From positions 41,725 to 105,724 of the forward strand of contig CANMNN010000013.1 of NCBI GenBank assembly GCA_947499305.1: 64,000 nt of DNA, given 5' to 3'. Shown here one piece after another: positions 20,429 to 29,130 of the stretch; position 1 is the first letter of the stretch, and every line of letters begins with the position of its first letter. Source of the DNA: an uncultured Arenicella sp. Lineage in GTDB: Bacteria > Pseudomonadota > Gammaproteobacteria > Arenicellales > Arenicellaceae. Made by a program: the position numbers and the translations under genes. Below the pieces are notes generated by a model that saw nothing but the letters and a program-made list of their open reading frames with translations, was not told the origin of the DNA and made no database searches.

Positions 20429-20929
20429 ATGGATTCAATTAAAAAATACTGGGCAGAATTGCAGCCACGAGAGCGTCTTATATTAGGTTTGGGCAGTGTC
20501 ATCGTGTCATTGATTCTTATCTATGCGTTATTGCTGCAGCCGCTTTATCGAGCTCTAGCACATATGGAAGGTGTTTTACCCAGTTTACGGAGTAATCTAG
20601 TTTGGATGCGTCAAACTGATCAGCTTCTTGAACGTGGCGGTAATATCTCGGTAGAATCTTCAATAGAGGGGGCAAATGAGTCATTGCTTTCGGTTGTTGA
20701 ATCGACCGCTCGACTAGCCAATATTCGCAAGTCAATTCAGCAAATGGTACCCGCGCTCGAGAGTAATGAAGTGCGAGTGGTTCTGGAAAATGCCGACTTT
20801 AACCAATGGCTTCGCTGGGTCGATACTTTGTACAAGCGTAATGGTGTCGATATTAGGCAAGTTAGTGCCGAGCGTGATGAAGATCAGCCAAATATTGCTG
20901 AAATCAGAGTTACGTTCTTTAGGCCTTAA
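20429..20929 (+). CDS. gspM: Type II secretion inner-membrane platform protein GspM
   Basis: 166 residues. It starts with the short cytoplasmic IKKYWAELQPRERLIL typical of GspM, then one membrane helix (about 18-38) and a small periplasmic domain ending in a predicted beta strand. It pairs with GspL in the assembly platform. It is the last gsp gene here; no gspN or gspC follows. Confidence 0.93.
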   Translation: MDSIKKYWAELQPRERLILGLGSVIVSLILIYALLLQPLYRALAHMEGVLPSLRSNLVWMRQTDQLLERGGNISVESSIEGANESLLSVVESTARLANIRKSIQQMVPALESNEVRVVLENADFNQWLRWVDTLYKRNGVDIRQVSAERDEDQPNIAEIRVTFFRP

Positions 20930-21297
20930 ATACGCAGTAGTACTCTAAATATACGGCGTGGTGATGGTCTTCTAGCGATCAAATTATTGGTAGTCTGTTT
21001 TTAGAGTACGCCAAGAAGTTGAATATTGGATTGGCTTAGATACTCATGCGCTACACGCCCTTGAAATCTCGGTTTGCAATGACGTAAAAACATGGCAAGA
21101 AAAAGCAGGTTATCAATGCTCAAGGTAGAGCAAAGGGCTGTTTGGGGAAATAAAGCCCCTGATGATCAAAAAGTGGTTCAAAAAGCCAGTTCAAAACTCT
21201 AGCTTAAAAATTTAAGTTCGTAGGGTTCTCAAAAAGACATTTGGCTGACTAAATAAGCAGAGATACTTTTAGAAGTTTTGTTGGCTTACGAGTAAAT
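20930..21297. other. Intergenic region after gspM with a possible decayed reading frame
   Basis: TACTCTAAA at 20941-20949 and TTTAGAGTA at 21000-21008 form a 9-bp inverted repeat about 50 bases apart. Between about 20994 and 21128 a plus-strand frame without a start codon reads as plausible protein (EVEYWIGLDTHALHALEIS). It faintly recalls ParD-like antitoxins, but is too short to identify. The rest, to the terminator at 21298, holds nothing I can recognise. Confidence 0.3.
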
Positions 21298-21337
21298 AAA
21301 AAGGCCGCTCAGCGATATTTTGCTAAGCGGCCTTTTT
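21298..21337. terminator. Bidirectional intrinsic terminator
   Basis: AAAAAGGCCGCT pairs with AGCGGCCTTTTT, with a further AGC/GCT pair closing the inner loop. The A tract on one side and T tract on the other allow use on both strands, ending the gsp transcript and the convergent cytochrome gene. Confidence 0.88.
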
Positions 21338-21399
21338 AGGTTTAGGTTTATAGGGGCTTGTTACTCTCTTTTGCGGGTCTATTCGCTAGTGAGTTTGGC

Positions 21400-21876
21400 T
21401 TATTTTGATTCTTCGATCATATACTCGACAATGTCTCGAATATTTTGATCGCTTAGGGCCGCGTTACCGCCTTTAGCTGGCATGGCATTGATACCATTGA
21501 TCGCGTTAGTCGTTAGCGTGTCTATGCCCTTGGCAATTCTGTCGGTCCAAGCAGCAACGTCACCGGTAATTGGCGCTCCAGCTGCACCGCTAGCATGACA
21601 AGCGCCACAGCTAACATACATATCTTTTGCCGTTAATTCTGTTGCAACAACCGGTGCCGCTGCCGCGGTCTCTGCTGAGAACTTGCCTACTGGGGCGATG
21701 CGCTCGGCAATCGCTTGTGTATTTTCACGATCGCTTCGTTCGTCCAATCGAGTGTTTACATCATTTGCCGCGAACGAGGCTAGTACCGCGATAATCACGG
21801 CCATTACAACCATGGCGATAATCATGATGATAAATAGTCGACCAAACGTTGAATCATTCATTTGCTCTTCGCTCAT
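21400..21876 (-). CDS. Membrane-anchored c5-type cytochrome c
   Basis: 158 residues. A hydrophobic N-terminal helix (about 12-33, LFIIMIIAMVVMAVIIAVLA) anchors it in the inner membrane. The haem-binding motif CGACH follows at about residues 91-95, and an axial Met is likely in NAMPAKGG. The size and the C-terminal LSDQNIRDIVEYMIEESK helix match monohaem cytochrome c5-like domains used as electron carriers in the periplasm. It is a single gene; the electron partner is not evident here. Confidence 0.88.
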   Translation of the reverse strand: MSEEQMNDSTFGRLFIIMIIAMVVMAVIIAVLASFAANDVNTRLDERSDRENTQAIAERIAPVGKFSAETAAAAPVVATELTAKDMYVSCGACHASGAAGAPITGDVAAWTDRIAKGIDTLTTNAINGINAMPAKGGNAALSDQNIRDIVEYMIEESK

Positions 21877-22137
21877 TGGAACACCTTTTCTATGTTTACT
21901 ATTAAATGGCCGTATCAGTCGCTACCAATATGCTTGCCAATTTAGCCGTCCGATATTTAATCAATTGTTTTAACATCAGACGTGGTTTGAAATCGGGGGC
22001 GATTATAGCTCATCTCCCGATAGGGAAAAACAGTTTTTAATCGCCTTTTATGCTTTAAATAATGAGTATTGACTAAGATCGATAAGCCGGTCTTCATCTG
22101 CCCTGGTTATGCCTATGGCTGTAAAATGCTATTAAGC

Positions 22138-23622
22138 TCAGCCCTTAAACAGAGAACCTAAGATGCCTCGAATTACTCTACGGCCTAATTGGGAGCCTAT
22201 TGATCGAGCTGCGCTCTTGATGAAGGCTTCAGTTGGTGTCTGTCTGCTAGAGCGTCTACTTGGTTTGGCACTTTTTTCAACTGCAGCGCGAGCTTGCTCT
22301 TCTCGCTCAATGGCTTCTTCTTCGGCCGCGGAGGCTTCTGCGCGTTTTATCAGCATTTCATAGGCTGATTCGCGGTCAAGCGGTTGATCGTATCGACCAC
22401 GATAGGGTGAGCGCGAGATTTGTTCTTCACGTTCAGTATCGTTCATCGGTCCGATGCGAGACTCAGGCGGCCGGATCAAAACTTGCTCGACTTGTGTTGG
22501 AATACCTTCAGAGTTAAGCGTGCTTACCAATGCTTCACCAACACCAAGTTCGGTAATTACTTTGCCAGTGTCGATTTCCGGGTTCGCTCGAAAAGTGCCT
22601 GCAACGGTTTTAACCGCTTTTTGATCTTTCGGCGTGAATGCTCGCAAAGCGTGTTGGATTTTCAGGCCAAGTTGACCAAGGATTTCTTCTGGTATATCTA
22701 GCGGGCTTTGCGAGATAAAGTAGATTCCAACCCCTTTTGAGCGAATTAATCGTACAACTTGCTCAATTTTATCAACCAATACTTTCGGCGCGTCGTCAAA
22801 CAATAGGTGCGCTTCATCAAAGAACATAACAAACTTAGGTTTATCGGCGTCACCGACTTCAGGTAAGGTTTCGAAGAGCTCAGATAATAGCCATAGCAAG
22901 AACGTTGAATAGAGTTTAGGCGAACTCTGAATTAGGTTGCTGGCATCCAGTATGTTGATTACGCCTCGGCCTGAGAAGTCGAGGCTCATCAGGTCCTGCA
23001 ACTCAATGGCGGGTTCACCAAGTAGAAATTCAGCTCCTTGTTCTTCGAGAACCAGCAGTCCACGTTGAATTGCGCCAATACTGGCGGTTGAGATATTGCC
23101 ATATTCAGATTTCAGCTCGGCCCGATTGTCGCCCATCCAGATAAGCATCGAACGTAAATCTTTGAGATCCAGGATCAGCATTCCTTGGTCATCAGCTATC
23201 TTGAAGCACGAATACAAAATGCCAGTCTGAGTTTCATTGAGTTCAAGTAGGTTAGAGAGTAGCAGAGGTCCGATCTCGCTCACTGTTGTTCGAATAGGAT
23301 GCCCTTTTTTACCGAACAAATCCCAGAATACGACTGGGCTCGGACTCATATTATAGTTTTCAATGCCGATAGTATTGATGCGCTCATCAATTTTTGGATG
23401 CGGCTTTGCGGCTTTGCCAACCCCAGAAACGTCGCCTTTAACATCTGCCAGAAAAACTGGAACGCCAATTTTAGAGAAATTTTCTGCTAAAATTTGCAAC
23501 GTTACCGTTTTGCCGGTGCCAGTAGCTCCGGCAACCATGCCGTGGCGATTGGCCATGCTGGCATCCATGTATACAGTTTGCTGGCCATTGCCGCCGATAA
23601 GTAGTTGGTTTGATTCAGTCAT
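22138..23622 (-). CDS. HerA-like ATPase of the DUF853/YjgR family
   Basis: 494 residues. The P-loop is at about residues 33-40 (GATGTGKT), and a Walker B-like segment is FVMFFDEAHLLF. The first 20 residues (LLIGGNGQQTVYMDASMANRHGM) and the whole length fit YjgR/DUF853 proteins, which are related to the HerA/FtsK helicases. The C-terminal 90 residues are charged and low in complexity, then basic (SIGSQLGRRVIRGILGSLF). ATP binding is clear; the cellular role of the family is not established. It is a single gene with a 385-base region upstream. Confidence 0.9.
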   Translation of the reverse strand: MTESNQLLIGGNGQQTVYMDASMANRHGMVAGATGTGKTVTLQILAENFSKIGVPVFLADVKGDVSGVGKAAKPHPKIDERINTIGIENYNMSPSPVVFWDLFGKKGHPIRTTVSEIGPLLLSNLLELNETQTGILYSCFKIADDQGMLILDLKDLRSMLIWMGDNRAELKSEYGNISTASIGAIQRGLLVLEEQGAEFLLGEPAIELQDLMSLDFSGRGVINILDASNLIQSSPKLYSTFLLWLLSELFETLPEVGDADKPKFVMFFDEAHLLFDDAPKVLVDKIEQVVRLIRSKGVGIYFISQSPLDIPEEILGQLGLKIQHALRAFTPKDQKAVKTVAGTFRANPEIDTGKVITELGVGEALVSTLNSEGIPTQVEQVLIRPPESRIGPMNDTEREEQISRSPYRGRYDQPLDRESAYEMLIKRAEASAAEEEAIEREEQARAAVEKSAKPSRRSSRQTPTEAFIKSAARSIGSQLGRRVIRGILGSLFKG

Positions 23623-24007
23623 GCCTAAATTTTTCAGTCAGAGTGTTGTAAATGGGGCTTGTCGGTCCGAGCGTTTGGATTAGCGCCGTGGTTTAAAGCT
23701 TTTAGGTAAAGTTATAATGCGTCACGCCTAAAGTCTGGAAGCTTTCCGACTTGGCACATCATCGGTTAATGCATATAGGTGCTTAAAGAAGAGAATGAAC
23801 GTTAGCATAACTTTTAATCAGCCTCTACATTACTTATTCGCCAAGCTTTACATATATTTACCAAGCCGCTGAATTTGCTTTTTATGACACTAAACTTTAC
23901 ATTGTACGTTGGGGCGGCAATATGCACTCGTTTGTAGAGGCATCAGCTAAAAAATTGATAGAATACTGAGAACCAAAACATGGCCCATAGAGGGGCAAGT
24001 AGAAAAT
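23623..24007. other. Divergent intergenic region before the phosphorelay operon
   Basis: This must hold the promoters of the DUF853 gene (minus) and of the response regulator operon (plus). A perfect TATAAT lies at 23713-23718 on the plus strand, with TTTAAA at 23692-23697 only 15 bases away as a weak -35. A 25-codon frame (ATG 23795 to TGA 23872) follows a GAAGAG-like site and would be a short leader peptide if translated; there is no other support for it. No structured RNA was recognised. Confidence 0.35.
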
Positions 24008-24697
24008 ATGCGAATTGCTATTTTAGAGGACGATCGAGATCAAGCTGATTTACTAACCGTATGGCTTGAAGAAGCCAACCATCAATGTGATGTTTTTCCT
24101 GATGGAAACGCCTTTGTGCGAGCTTTTAAGCAAGATAGCTACGATCTAGTTTTGCTTGATTGGATGGTACCGAAACTATCTGGCTTAGATGTATTGAAGC
24201 ACCTAAGAGCACATGTCGACAAGGTTGTGCCGGTTGTATTTATTACTCAGCGAGATTCAGAGGAGGATATTGTTCAGGCTCTCGAAGCCGGTGCAGACGA
24301 CTATATGGCCAAGCCGGTTCGCCATAAAGAAACCATGGCTCGTGTCAATGCCATCGCGCGGCGGATGGGTTTTGGAGATGAGCACACCTCTGACAACTAT
24401 AATGTTCCACCTTATAAAATCGATACTCGATTACGTCATGTCACTCTCAATGATGAGATCGTCGATATGACTCAGAAAGAGTATGAACTTACATTGTTCA
24501 TGTTCAAAAACCTAGGGCGGGTGATATCTAGAGGACATTTGCTCGAAATGGTCTGGGGCACCAGCTCCAAGTTGAACACTCGTACAGTTGACACGCATGT
24601 TAGTCGCTTACGTACTAAATTAAAGCTTGATGAACAACAAGACTGGCAGTTAACATCCGTCTACCGTCACGGCTATCGTTTGGAAAACACTAAATAA
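24008..24697 (+). CDS. OmpR-type response regulator
   Basis: 229 residues. The receiver domain (1-120) has the acidic pair Asp8/Asp9, phosphoacceptor Asp51 in LLDWMVP, Thr80 and Lys102. The C-terminal winged-helix DNA-binding domain (about 130-229) ends with the usual TVDTHVSRLR and VYRHGYRL motifs. It heads a six-gene co-directional set. No classical histidine kinase is adjacent; instead a hybrid kinase and a separate HPt protein lie at the other end. It is therefore the likely final receiver and transcriptional output of the relay. Confidence 0.94.
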   Translation: MRIAILEDDRDQADLLTVWLEEANHQCDVFPDGNAFVRAFKQDSYDLVLLDWMVPKLSGLDVLKHLRAHVDKVVPVVFITQRDSEEDIVQALEAGADDYMAKPVRHKETMARVNAIARRMGFGDEHTSDNYNVPPYKIDTRLRHVTLNDEIVDMTQKEYELTLFMFKNLGRVISRGHLLEMVWGTSSKLNTRTVDTHVSRLRTKLKLDEQQDWQLTSVYRHGYRLENTK

Positions 24698-24780
24698 TTT
24701 AAGTATCACTTACGCTTGAAGAATTAGCCGTCTTAGCACGATCAATCTCGAGTGAGTTGATGCAAAATTCAGAGGTCATT

Positions 24781-25320
24781 ATGTCCGAAAAAAAGAAACG
24801 CCCTAGCGCTGAAATCATCAACCCTGGCCTTGGCGACATTGAGAAGGTTAGGGACATTCTATTTGGCAAATACGTTGCCAGTTTTGAGCAACGTTTTTCT
24901 GAACTAGAGGCTCGTCTCGAAGCGGATGTAGATCAACTCAAAGAAAAGCTAATCGATAAAATGGCGAGCATGGATGGCGCTGTTAATGAATCGCTCTCCC
25001 GCCTAGACAAGCAGATTACCGAAGAAAAATCGGCTCGCGATACGGAGCTACATTCTTTGCAAAACACCTTGCGTGAAGCTGAGGCAGCACTACAAAACGC
25101 CATAGCTACTATGGAAGATCAAGCGAACCAAGATCTGGCCTCCGTTCGAGCCTCTCTTGAGGAAAGCCATCAAGACTTAATGGATCGTACGCTTGCGAGC
25201 CAAGCTGAGTTAACCTCGCAGCTTGACCAGCAAAAAGAAGAACTACAGAACGACAAAGTAGGGCGTCAGTCATTAGCTCTTTTGCTGGATGAAGTGGCGA
25301 TTAAACTACGCGGTTCTTAG
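24781..25320 (+). CDS. Coiled-coil protein of the small-GTPase gene set
   Basis: 179 residues from ATG at 24781, selected because AGAGG at 24771-24775 is correctly spaced; an upstream ATG at 24757 lacks a site. Residues 20-29 read IEKVRDILFG, close to a motif at the start of the next gene's product. From about residue 35 to 170 the protein is a nearly continuous coiled coil with heptads and many Glu/Gln/Lys residues. It has no signal peptide or membrane segment. It is probably a cytoplasmic scaffold or tether. Function unknown. Confidence 0.75.
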   Translation: MSEKKKRPSAEIINPGLGDIEKVRDILFGKYVASFEQRFSELEARLEADVDQLKEKLIDKMASMDGAVNESLSRLDKQITEEKSARDTELHSLQNTLREAEAALQNAIATMEDQANQDLASVRASLEESHQDLMDRTLASQAELTSQLDQQKEELQNDKVGRQSLALLLDEVAIKLRGS

Positions 25321-25347
25321 GCCAATAGGTCTTGAGCGTTTATTGCG

Positions 25348-26910
25348 ATGACTCAAATAGATGATCATCATCAAATTGATGAACTTCGTGAGATACTTAA
25401 CGGCAGCAACTCGAGCGAGTTAGCTGCACTTAAGGAGCGAATTGAGAGCGTAGAGAGTCGAACAAAGGATGTTGCAGAGGTTCTTGCTCCTGCTATTCGA
25501 AAGTCTGATAACGAGGCTTTGGTTTCGTCCCTTAAAGACCCTGTATCGTCGAGTTTGAAGTACGCAATTCGCTCAGAACCTGAGGATTACGCGGAGATTT
25601 TATACCCGGTAATGGCGCCGGCGATTCGGCGGGCGATTTCTCAGGCCATATCATCCTTGATGGTTACTATAAATAAGACAGTAGAGTCCGCTACCTCGGT
25701 TAGCGGAATTCGAACACGTATTCAGTCGTTTCGTACTGGTATTCCATACGCCGAATTGGCACTCCGTCAGTCATTGCTTTACCGAGTCGAGCATGTTTAT
25801 TTGATTGACCGCGAATCAGGAATGCAAGTCGCAGAGGTTGCGTCTCAGCAAGCCGAAGGGCTCGATGGCGACGCAGTAAGTGCGATGTTTTCGGCGATTC
25901 AAAGCTTTGTTCAAGATTCTTTTTCGCATGACCGCTCAGCAATGCTGACTGATTTGAAGGTAGGTGACCATAACGTTTGGGTCGCTCATGGTCCACGGCT
26001 CATGTTGGCTTGTGTTATTCAGGGTAATGCGCCAGAAGCTCTAAAAGATGATCTTTATGATGCTTCGTATAAAATACGTACAGACTATGCCAATGAAATA
26101 GCTTCCTTTGACGGAAATGTCGACAGCTTCGTCGGTGTTGATAACCATCTGCGCCCGCTTTTACAGCTTCGATTAAAAGATACAGCCGAGGGTAAAGTCA
26201 GGGATGAAGGTGGTGGGCCATCGAATAAACGCTGGCCCTTAATACTTGCTGCTCTGGTTGTGCTAGGCCTTTGCTATTTTTGGTTTGTGCAAAACAGTAA
26301 GATTGGCACTGTTGAATATCATCTCCGTCAAACACCTGGCATCGCTGCCACTGACGTCTATTGGAGTAACGATCTCCTTGTCATTGAGGGCTTAAAGGAC
26401 CCTGATGCGAAGATACCATTTGGCACGTTTGAGGCTTATGGCATAAGCCGAGACGAGCTCGACTTTAGAACTATTCCGTTTCGCTCGTTAGAAGTTGATA
26501 TGGAGCTGCAACGCTTTCGCAATGAACTTACCTTGCCTTCTGGGGTTTATCTATCGGTGCGCGACGGTAAGATTTACCTATATGGCGAAGCCCCGATTGC
26601 ATGGCTTAGCGAGAACGATTCGAGAATAAGACAGCTGGCTGCCGATGGTAGGCTTACTATTTCGGCCCTCTCTGCATCTTTTGAGTCTGTTTCTGACCTA
26701 CTGCGTGCCAGTTTTAGCGAGGATGATTTAAGAACTATCCGCATGTCTAGTGCAGCGAGAGCTGACGCAACAACCGTTCAAATTGGCGGCTCTCTCTCGG
26801 CGGAGAATCTAACTCTCATCAGCGCGCTTTTTGCCGGAAACCGTTGGGTTGCGGTTACTGCTAAGCAAGCCGAAGAAAACAATCAAAGCGCTGACCCGTC
26901 CTCTTCGTAA
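25348..26910 (+). CDS. Membrane protein with possible roadblock/longin-like domain, partner of the small GTPase
   Basis: 520 residues, 27 bases after the coiled-coil gene. Residues 10-19 (IDELREILNG) repeat the motif of that protein. A helical region (40-140) contains LYPVMAPAIRRAISQAI and LRTG-like SFRTGIPYAELALR. Residues about 145-260 (YRVEHVYLIDRESGM, DGDAVSAMFSAIQSF, VWVAHGPRLMLACVI) have the strand-helix pattern of a roadblock/longin-type fold. One membrane helix lies at 296-314, followed by a C-terminal part of about 200 residues with BON-like segments. I recall related proteins in other bacteria ending in an OmpA peptidoglycan-binding domain; that domain is absent here. Role inferred from the neighbouring GTPase. 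Confidence 0.7.
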   Translation: MTQIDDHHQIDELREILNGSNSSELAALKERIESVESRTKDVAEVLAPAIRKSDNEALVSSLKDPVSSSLKYAIRSEPEDYAEILYPVMAPAIRRAISQAISSLMVTINKTVESATSVSGIRTRIQSFRTGIPYAELALRQSLLYRVEHVYLIDRESGMQVAEVASQQAEGLDGDAVSAMFSAIQSFVQDSFSHDRSAMLTDLKVGDHNVWVAHGPRLMLACVIQGNAPEALKDDLYDASYKIRTDYANEIASFDGNVDSFVGVDNHLRPLLQLRLKDTAEGKVRDEGGGPSNKRWPLILAALVVLGLCYFWFVQNSKIGTVEYHLRQTPGIAATDVYWSNDLLVIEGLKDPDAKIPFGTFEAYGISRDELDFRTIPFRSLEVDMELQRFRNELTLPSGVYLSVRDGKIYLYGEAPIAWLSENDSRIRQLAADGRLTISALSASFESVSDLLRASFSEDDLRTIRMSSAARADATTVQIGGSLSAENLTLISALFAGNRWVAVTAKQAEENNQSADPSSS

Positions 26911-26965
26911 AAATAGCAGTCAGCCTTAAATCGACTTTACCTCGCCTCAAAGAAACTAAGTACTG

Positions 26966-27442
26966 ATGTTAAAGAAAAAAATATGCATGGTTGGTGACTT
27001 TTCAGTCGGCAAAACTAGCCTTACGCAAAAATTTGTAAACAATGTATTTTCTGAAAAGTATCTAACCACAATCGGCGTTAAGATCGATACCGCGTTTGTG
27101 AATGATACGAAGCTGATTGTTTGGGATGTGGCAGGCAGAGATTCGTTGTCTCCGATTAATGCCAGCTATCTGGTTGGTGCCAGTGGCATTGTTTTGGTGT
27201 GCGATGGTACTCGGCAAAGCACCGTTCTTGATATCAAAGATATTTGGCAAGTGGTCAAAAAGCGCATAGGTGAGGTGCCAGCTGTAGTGGCATTAAACAA
27301 GTCTGACTTGGAAGACTGGCACATAGATGCTCAGCAAACTGCTTACTTCGAGGAGCAGGGCTGGCAGACATTTGAGACCAGCGCTAAAGATGGGCAAAAC
27401 GTAAAAGCACTTTTTGAAGCACTGGTCTCTGAGATCGGGTAA
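26966..27442 (+). CDS. Ras/Rab-like small GTPase
   Basis: 158 residues, a minimal small GTPase domain. G1 is GDFSVGKTS (10-18), the switch I threonine pair is in YLTTIGVK (32-39), G3 is DVAGR (54-58), G4 is NKSD (111-114) and G5 is TSAK (138-141). The family normally hydrolyses GTP to switch partner binding. The residue matching Ras Gln61 is Arg58, so intrinsic hydrolysis may be low or depend on a partner. There is no C-terminal cysteine for lipid attachment, as expected in bacteria; the membrane protein encoded just before it could recruit it. It lies between that gene and a hybrid kinase gene, all co-directional. Confidence 0.92.
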   Translation: MLKKKICMVGDFSVGKTSLTQKFVNNVFSEKYLTTIGVKIDTAFVNDTKLIVWDVAGRDSLSPINASYLVGASGIVLVCDGTRQSTVLDIKDIWQVVKKRIGEVPAVVALNKSDLEDWHIDAQQTAYFEEQGWQTFETSAKDGQNVKALFEALVSEIG

Positions 27443-27521
27443 AGCTGTTCTAAGATTCAGAAATAAGCAGTTAGATTTCTAATATAGGAACGATGATAAA
27501 AAGAGCTACATTGTATTCAAT

Positions 27522-29066
27522 ATGGTAGAAACTAGCTTACAACAACATATAAATCAGCAGCTTTTCGAGAAGTTGGAATTAGCCTATTTTTGCGTTGATC
27601 AATCGATGCAAATTATTGATGCCAGCGAAAACCTTGAAAACTATGGTTACACAGGTGTTGTTGTTGGCGCTAATGCCGACGATTGCGTTGATTTTATGTT
27701 TGGCCTCGACGCGTACACGGAGCTTGATTTACCGATGGTTGAAAGTCCATCGGGCAAGAAAGTTTCGGTGAGTTTGTTGCCCCGCGACAGTTTTTTAACA
27801 GTCTTGATTTCAAGCGCTAGTGCCGAGGCTGATCAGCGACAACTGTTACAGCAAAAAGCTAATGAAAACGAGTTGCTTGTTGAGCAGCAGATCAAGTTGA
27901 TGAAGCAACTCGAGAATGCATCCGAGATGCTAGAGCAAAAGAATGTACAGCTTGAAGAAGCATCTCGCCTACAAACCAGCTTTCTTTCAGGCGTGTCGCA
28001 CGAGTTTAGAACACCCTTAACGTCGATCATCGGCTATACCAATTTAGTCAAGCAAGCACTTCAAAGTGCGGGCGACGATGGCTCTGAAAGTGATAAAGTT
28101 CAACATATAGGCGCAGTGCAACGGTCTAGTAAACACCTTCTATCGTTGGTTGAAAATTTGCTTGATCACGGCAAATTGGATTCTGATGAAATTATTGTAA
28201 GACCCAAAGAAACTGATCTTGCTGAATTGTTCAATGATGTAGAGCTACTACTCAAGCCCTTAAGTGATGGAAAACACATCGATTTTATTGTTGAGCTGGG
28301 CTTTGAGCAACCGATGATAGTGGTTACTGATGATAGTCGTTTGAGACAATGTCTTATTAACCTTCTTGGGAATGCGATCAAGTTTACTGACTCAGGCTCT
28401 GTTCGCTTAACCGCGAAGTTGTCCGACGACTTTTTGAAGGTAGGCGTGTTTGATACAGGCCCGGGGATTAGCCAAGAAAACTTGGCCAAAATTAAGCTCC
28501 CATTTTGGCAGGCGGCCGACACCGGAAAGGCCGGAACTGGCTTAGGTTTGACCATCACTGAGCGAATTGTTGAGCTGATGGGTGGTGAGTTGGAAATTTC
28601 TTCAGAGCTTGGTTGCGGTACGCAAGTTAGTTTTGAAATACCGGCGCCTCAGTTAGATGCCGAACCAAAGCCCGTAGAATCGCAAATGTTGCCTTTTAAG
28701 CAAGCCAAGATCCTGTTAGCCGAAGACGATTACGATATTGCCGACCTAATTGTCATGATGCTCTCCGAGCGGGGCTATGAAGTAAGCCATGTCGACAATG
28801 GTGAGCTTGCGCTAAACGCGTTAGAAAACCAAGAGTTCGATTTTGTTTTAATGGATATTCACATGCCTATTATGACTGGCTACGATGTATTGCGTGAGCT
28901 GCAAGTCAAAGGTATCAAGACCCCGGTGGCCATCATGAGCGCATCGGCAGTCGAGTCTGATCGCGCAAAGGCTGAACAGCTTGGCTGCTTCGACTACTTG
29001 ATTAAACCTGTAGAGATCGACGACGTTATACGAATTATGAATCTTGCGATTGATCAGCGAGCCTAG
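27522..29066 (+). CDS. Soluble hybrid histidine kinase (PAS-like, HisKA, ATPase, receiver)
   Basis: 514 residues. An N-terminal PAS-like sensor (about 10-98) is followed by a coiled coil (100-150). The phosphorylated histidine is His160 in GVSHEFRTPL. The ATP-binding domain has Asn284 in NLLGNAIKF, DTGPGI (311-316) and GTGLGL (338-343). A C-terminal receiver (about 396-512) has Asp445 in LMDIHMP and Lys495. There is no membrane helix, so the signal is cytoplasmic, perhaps the GTPase state; that link is inferred from gene order. The fused receiver implies transfer to an HPt protein, which the next gene encodes. Confidence 0.95.
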   Translation: MVETSLQQHINQQLFEKLELAYFCVDQSMQIIDASENLENYGYTGVVVGANADDCVDFMFGLDAYTELDLPMVESPSGKKVSVSLLPRDSFLTVLISSASAEADQRQLLQQKANENELLVEQQIKLMKQLENASEMLEQKNVQLEEASRLQTSFLSGVSHEFRTPLTSIIGYTNLVKQALQSAGDDGSESDKVQHIGAVQRSSKHLLSLVENLLDHGKLDSDEIIVRPKETDLAELFNDVELLLKPLSDGKHIDFIVELGFEQPMIVVTDDSRLRQCLINLLGNAIKFTDSGSVRLTAKLSDDFLKVGVFDTGPGISQENLAKIKLPFWQAADTGKAGTGLGLTITERIVELMGGELEISSELGCGTQVSFEIPAPQLDAEPKPVESQMLPFKQAKILLAEDDYDIADLIVMMLSERGYEVSHVDNGELALNALENQEFDFVLMDIHMPIMTGYDVLRELQVKGIKTPVAIMSASAVESDRAKAEQLGCFDYLIKPVEIDDVIRIMNLAIDQRA

Positions 29067-29130
29067 AGTCTAAATCGCTGCGCAGTGATTAAAGAACGAT
29101 AAATCTAAAAAATTCTCACCGTAAAATATT

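Noticed and set aside
23795..23872. 25-codon leader peptide before the phosphorelay operon
   Set aside because: It has a plausible ribosome site but no codon pattern or attenuator hairpin supporting translation or regulation.
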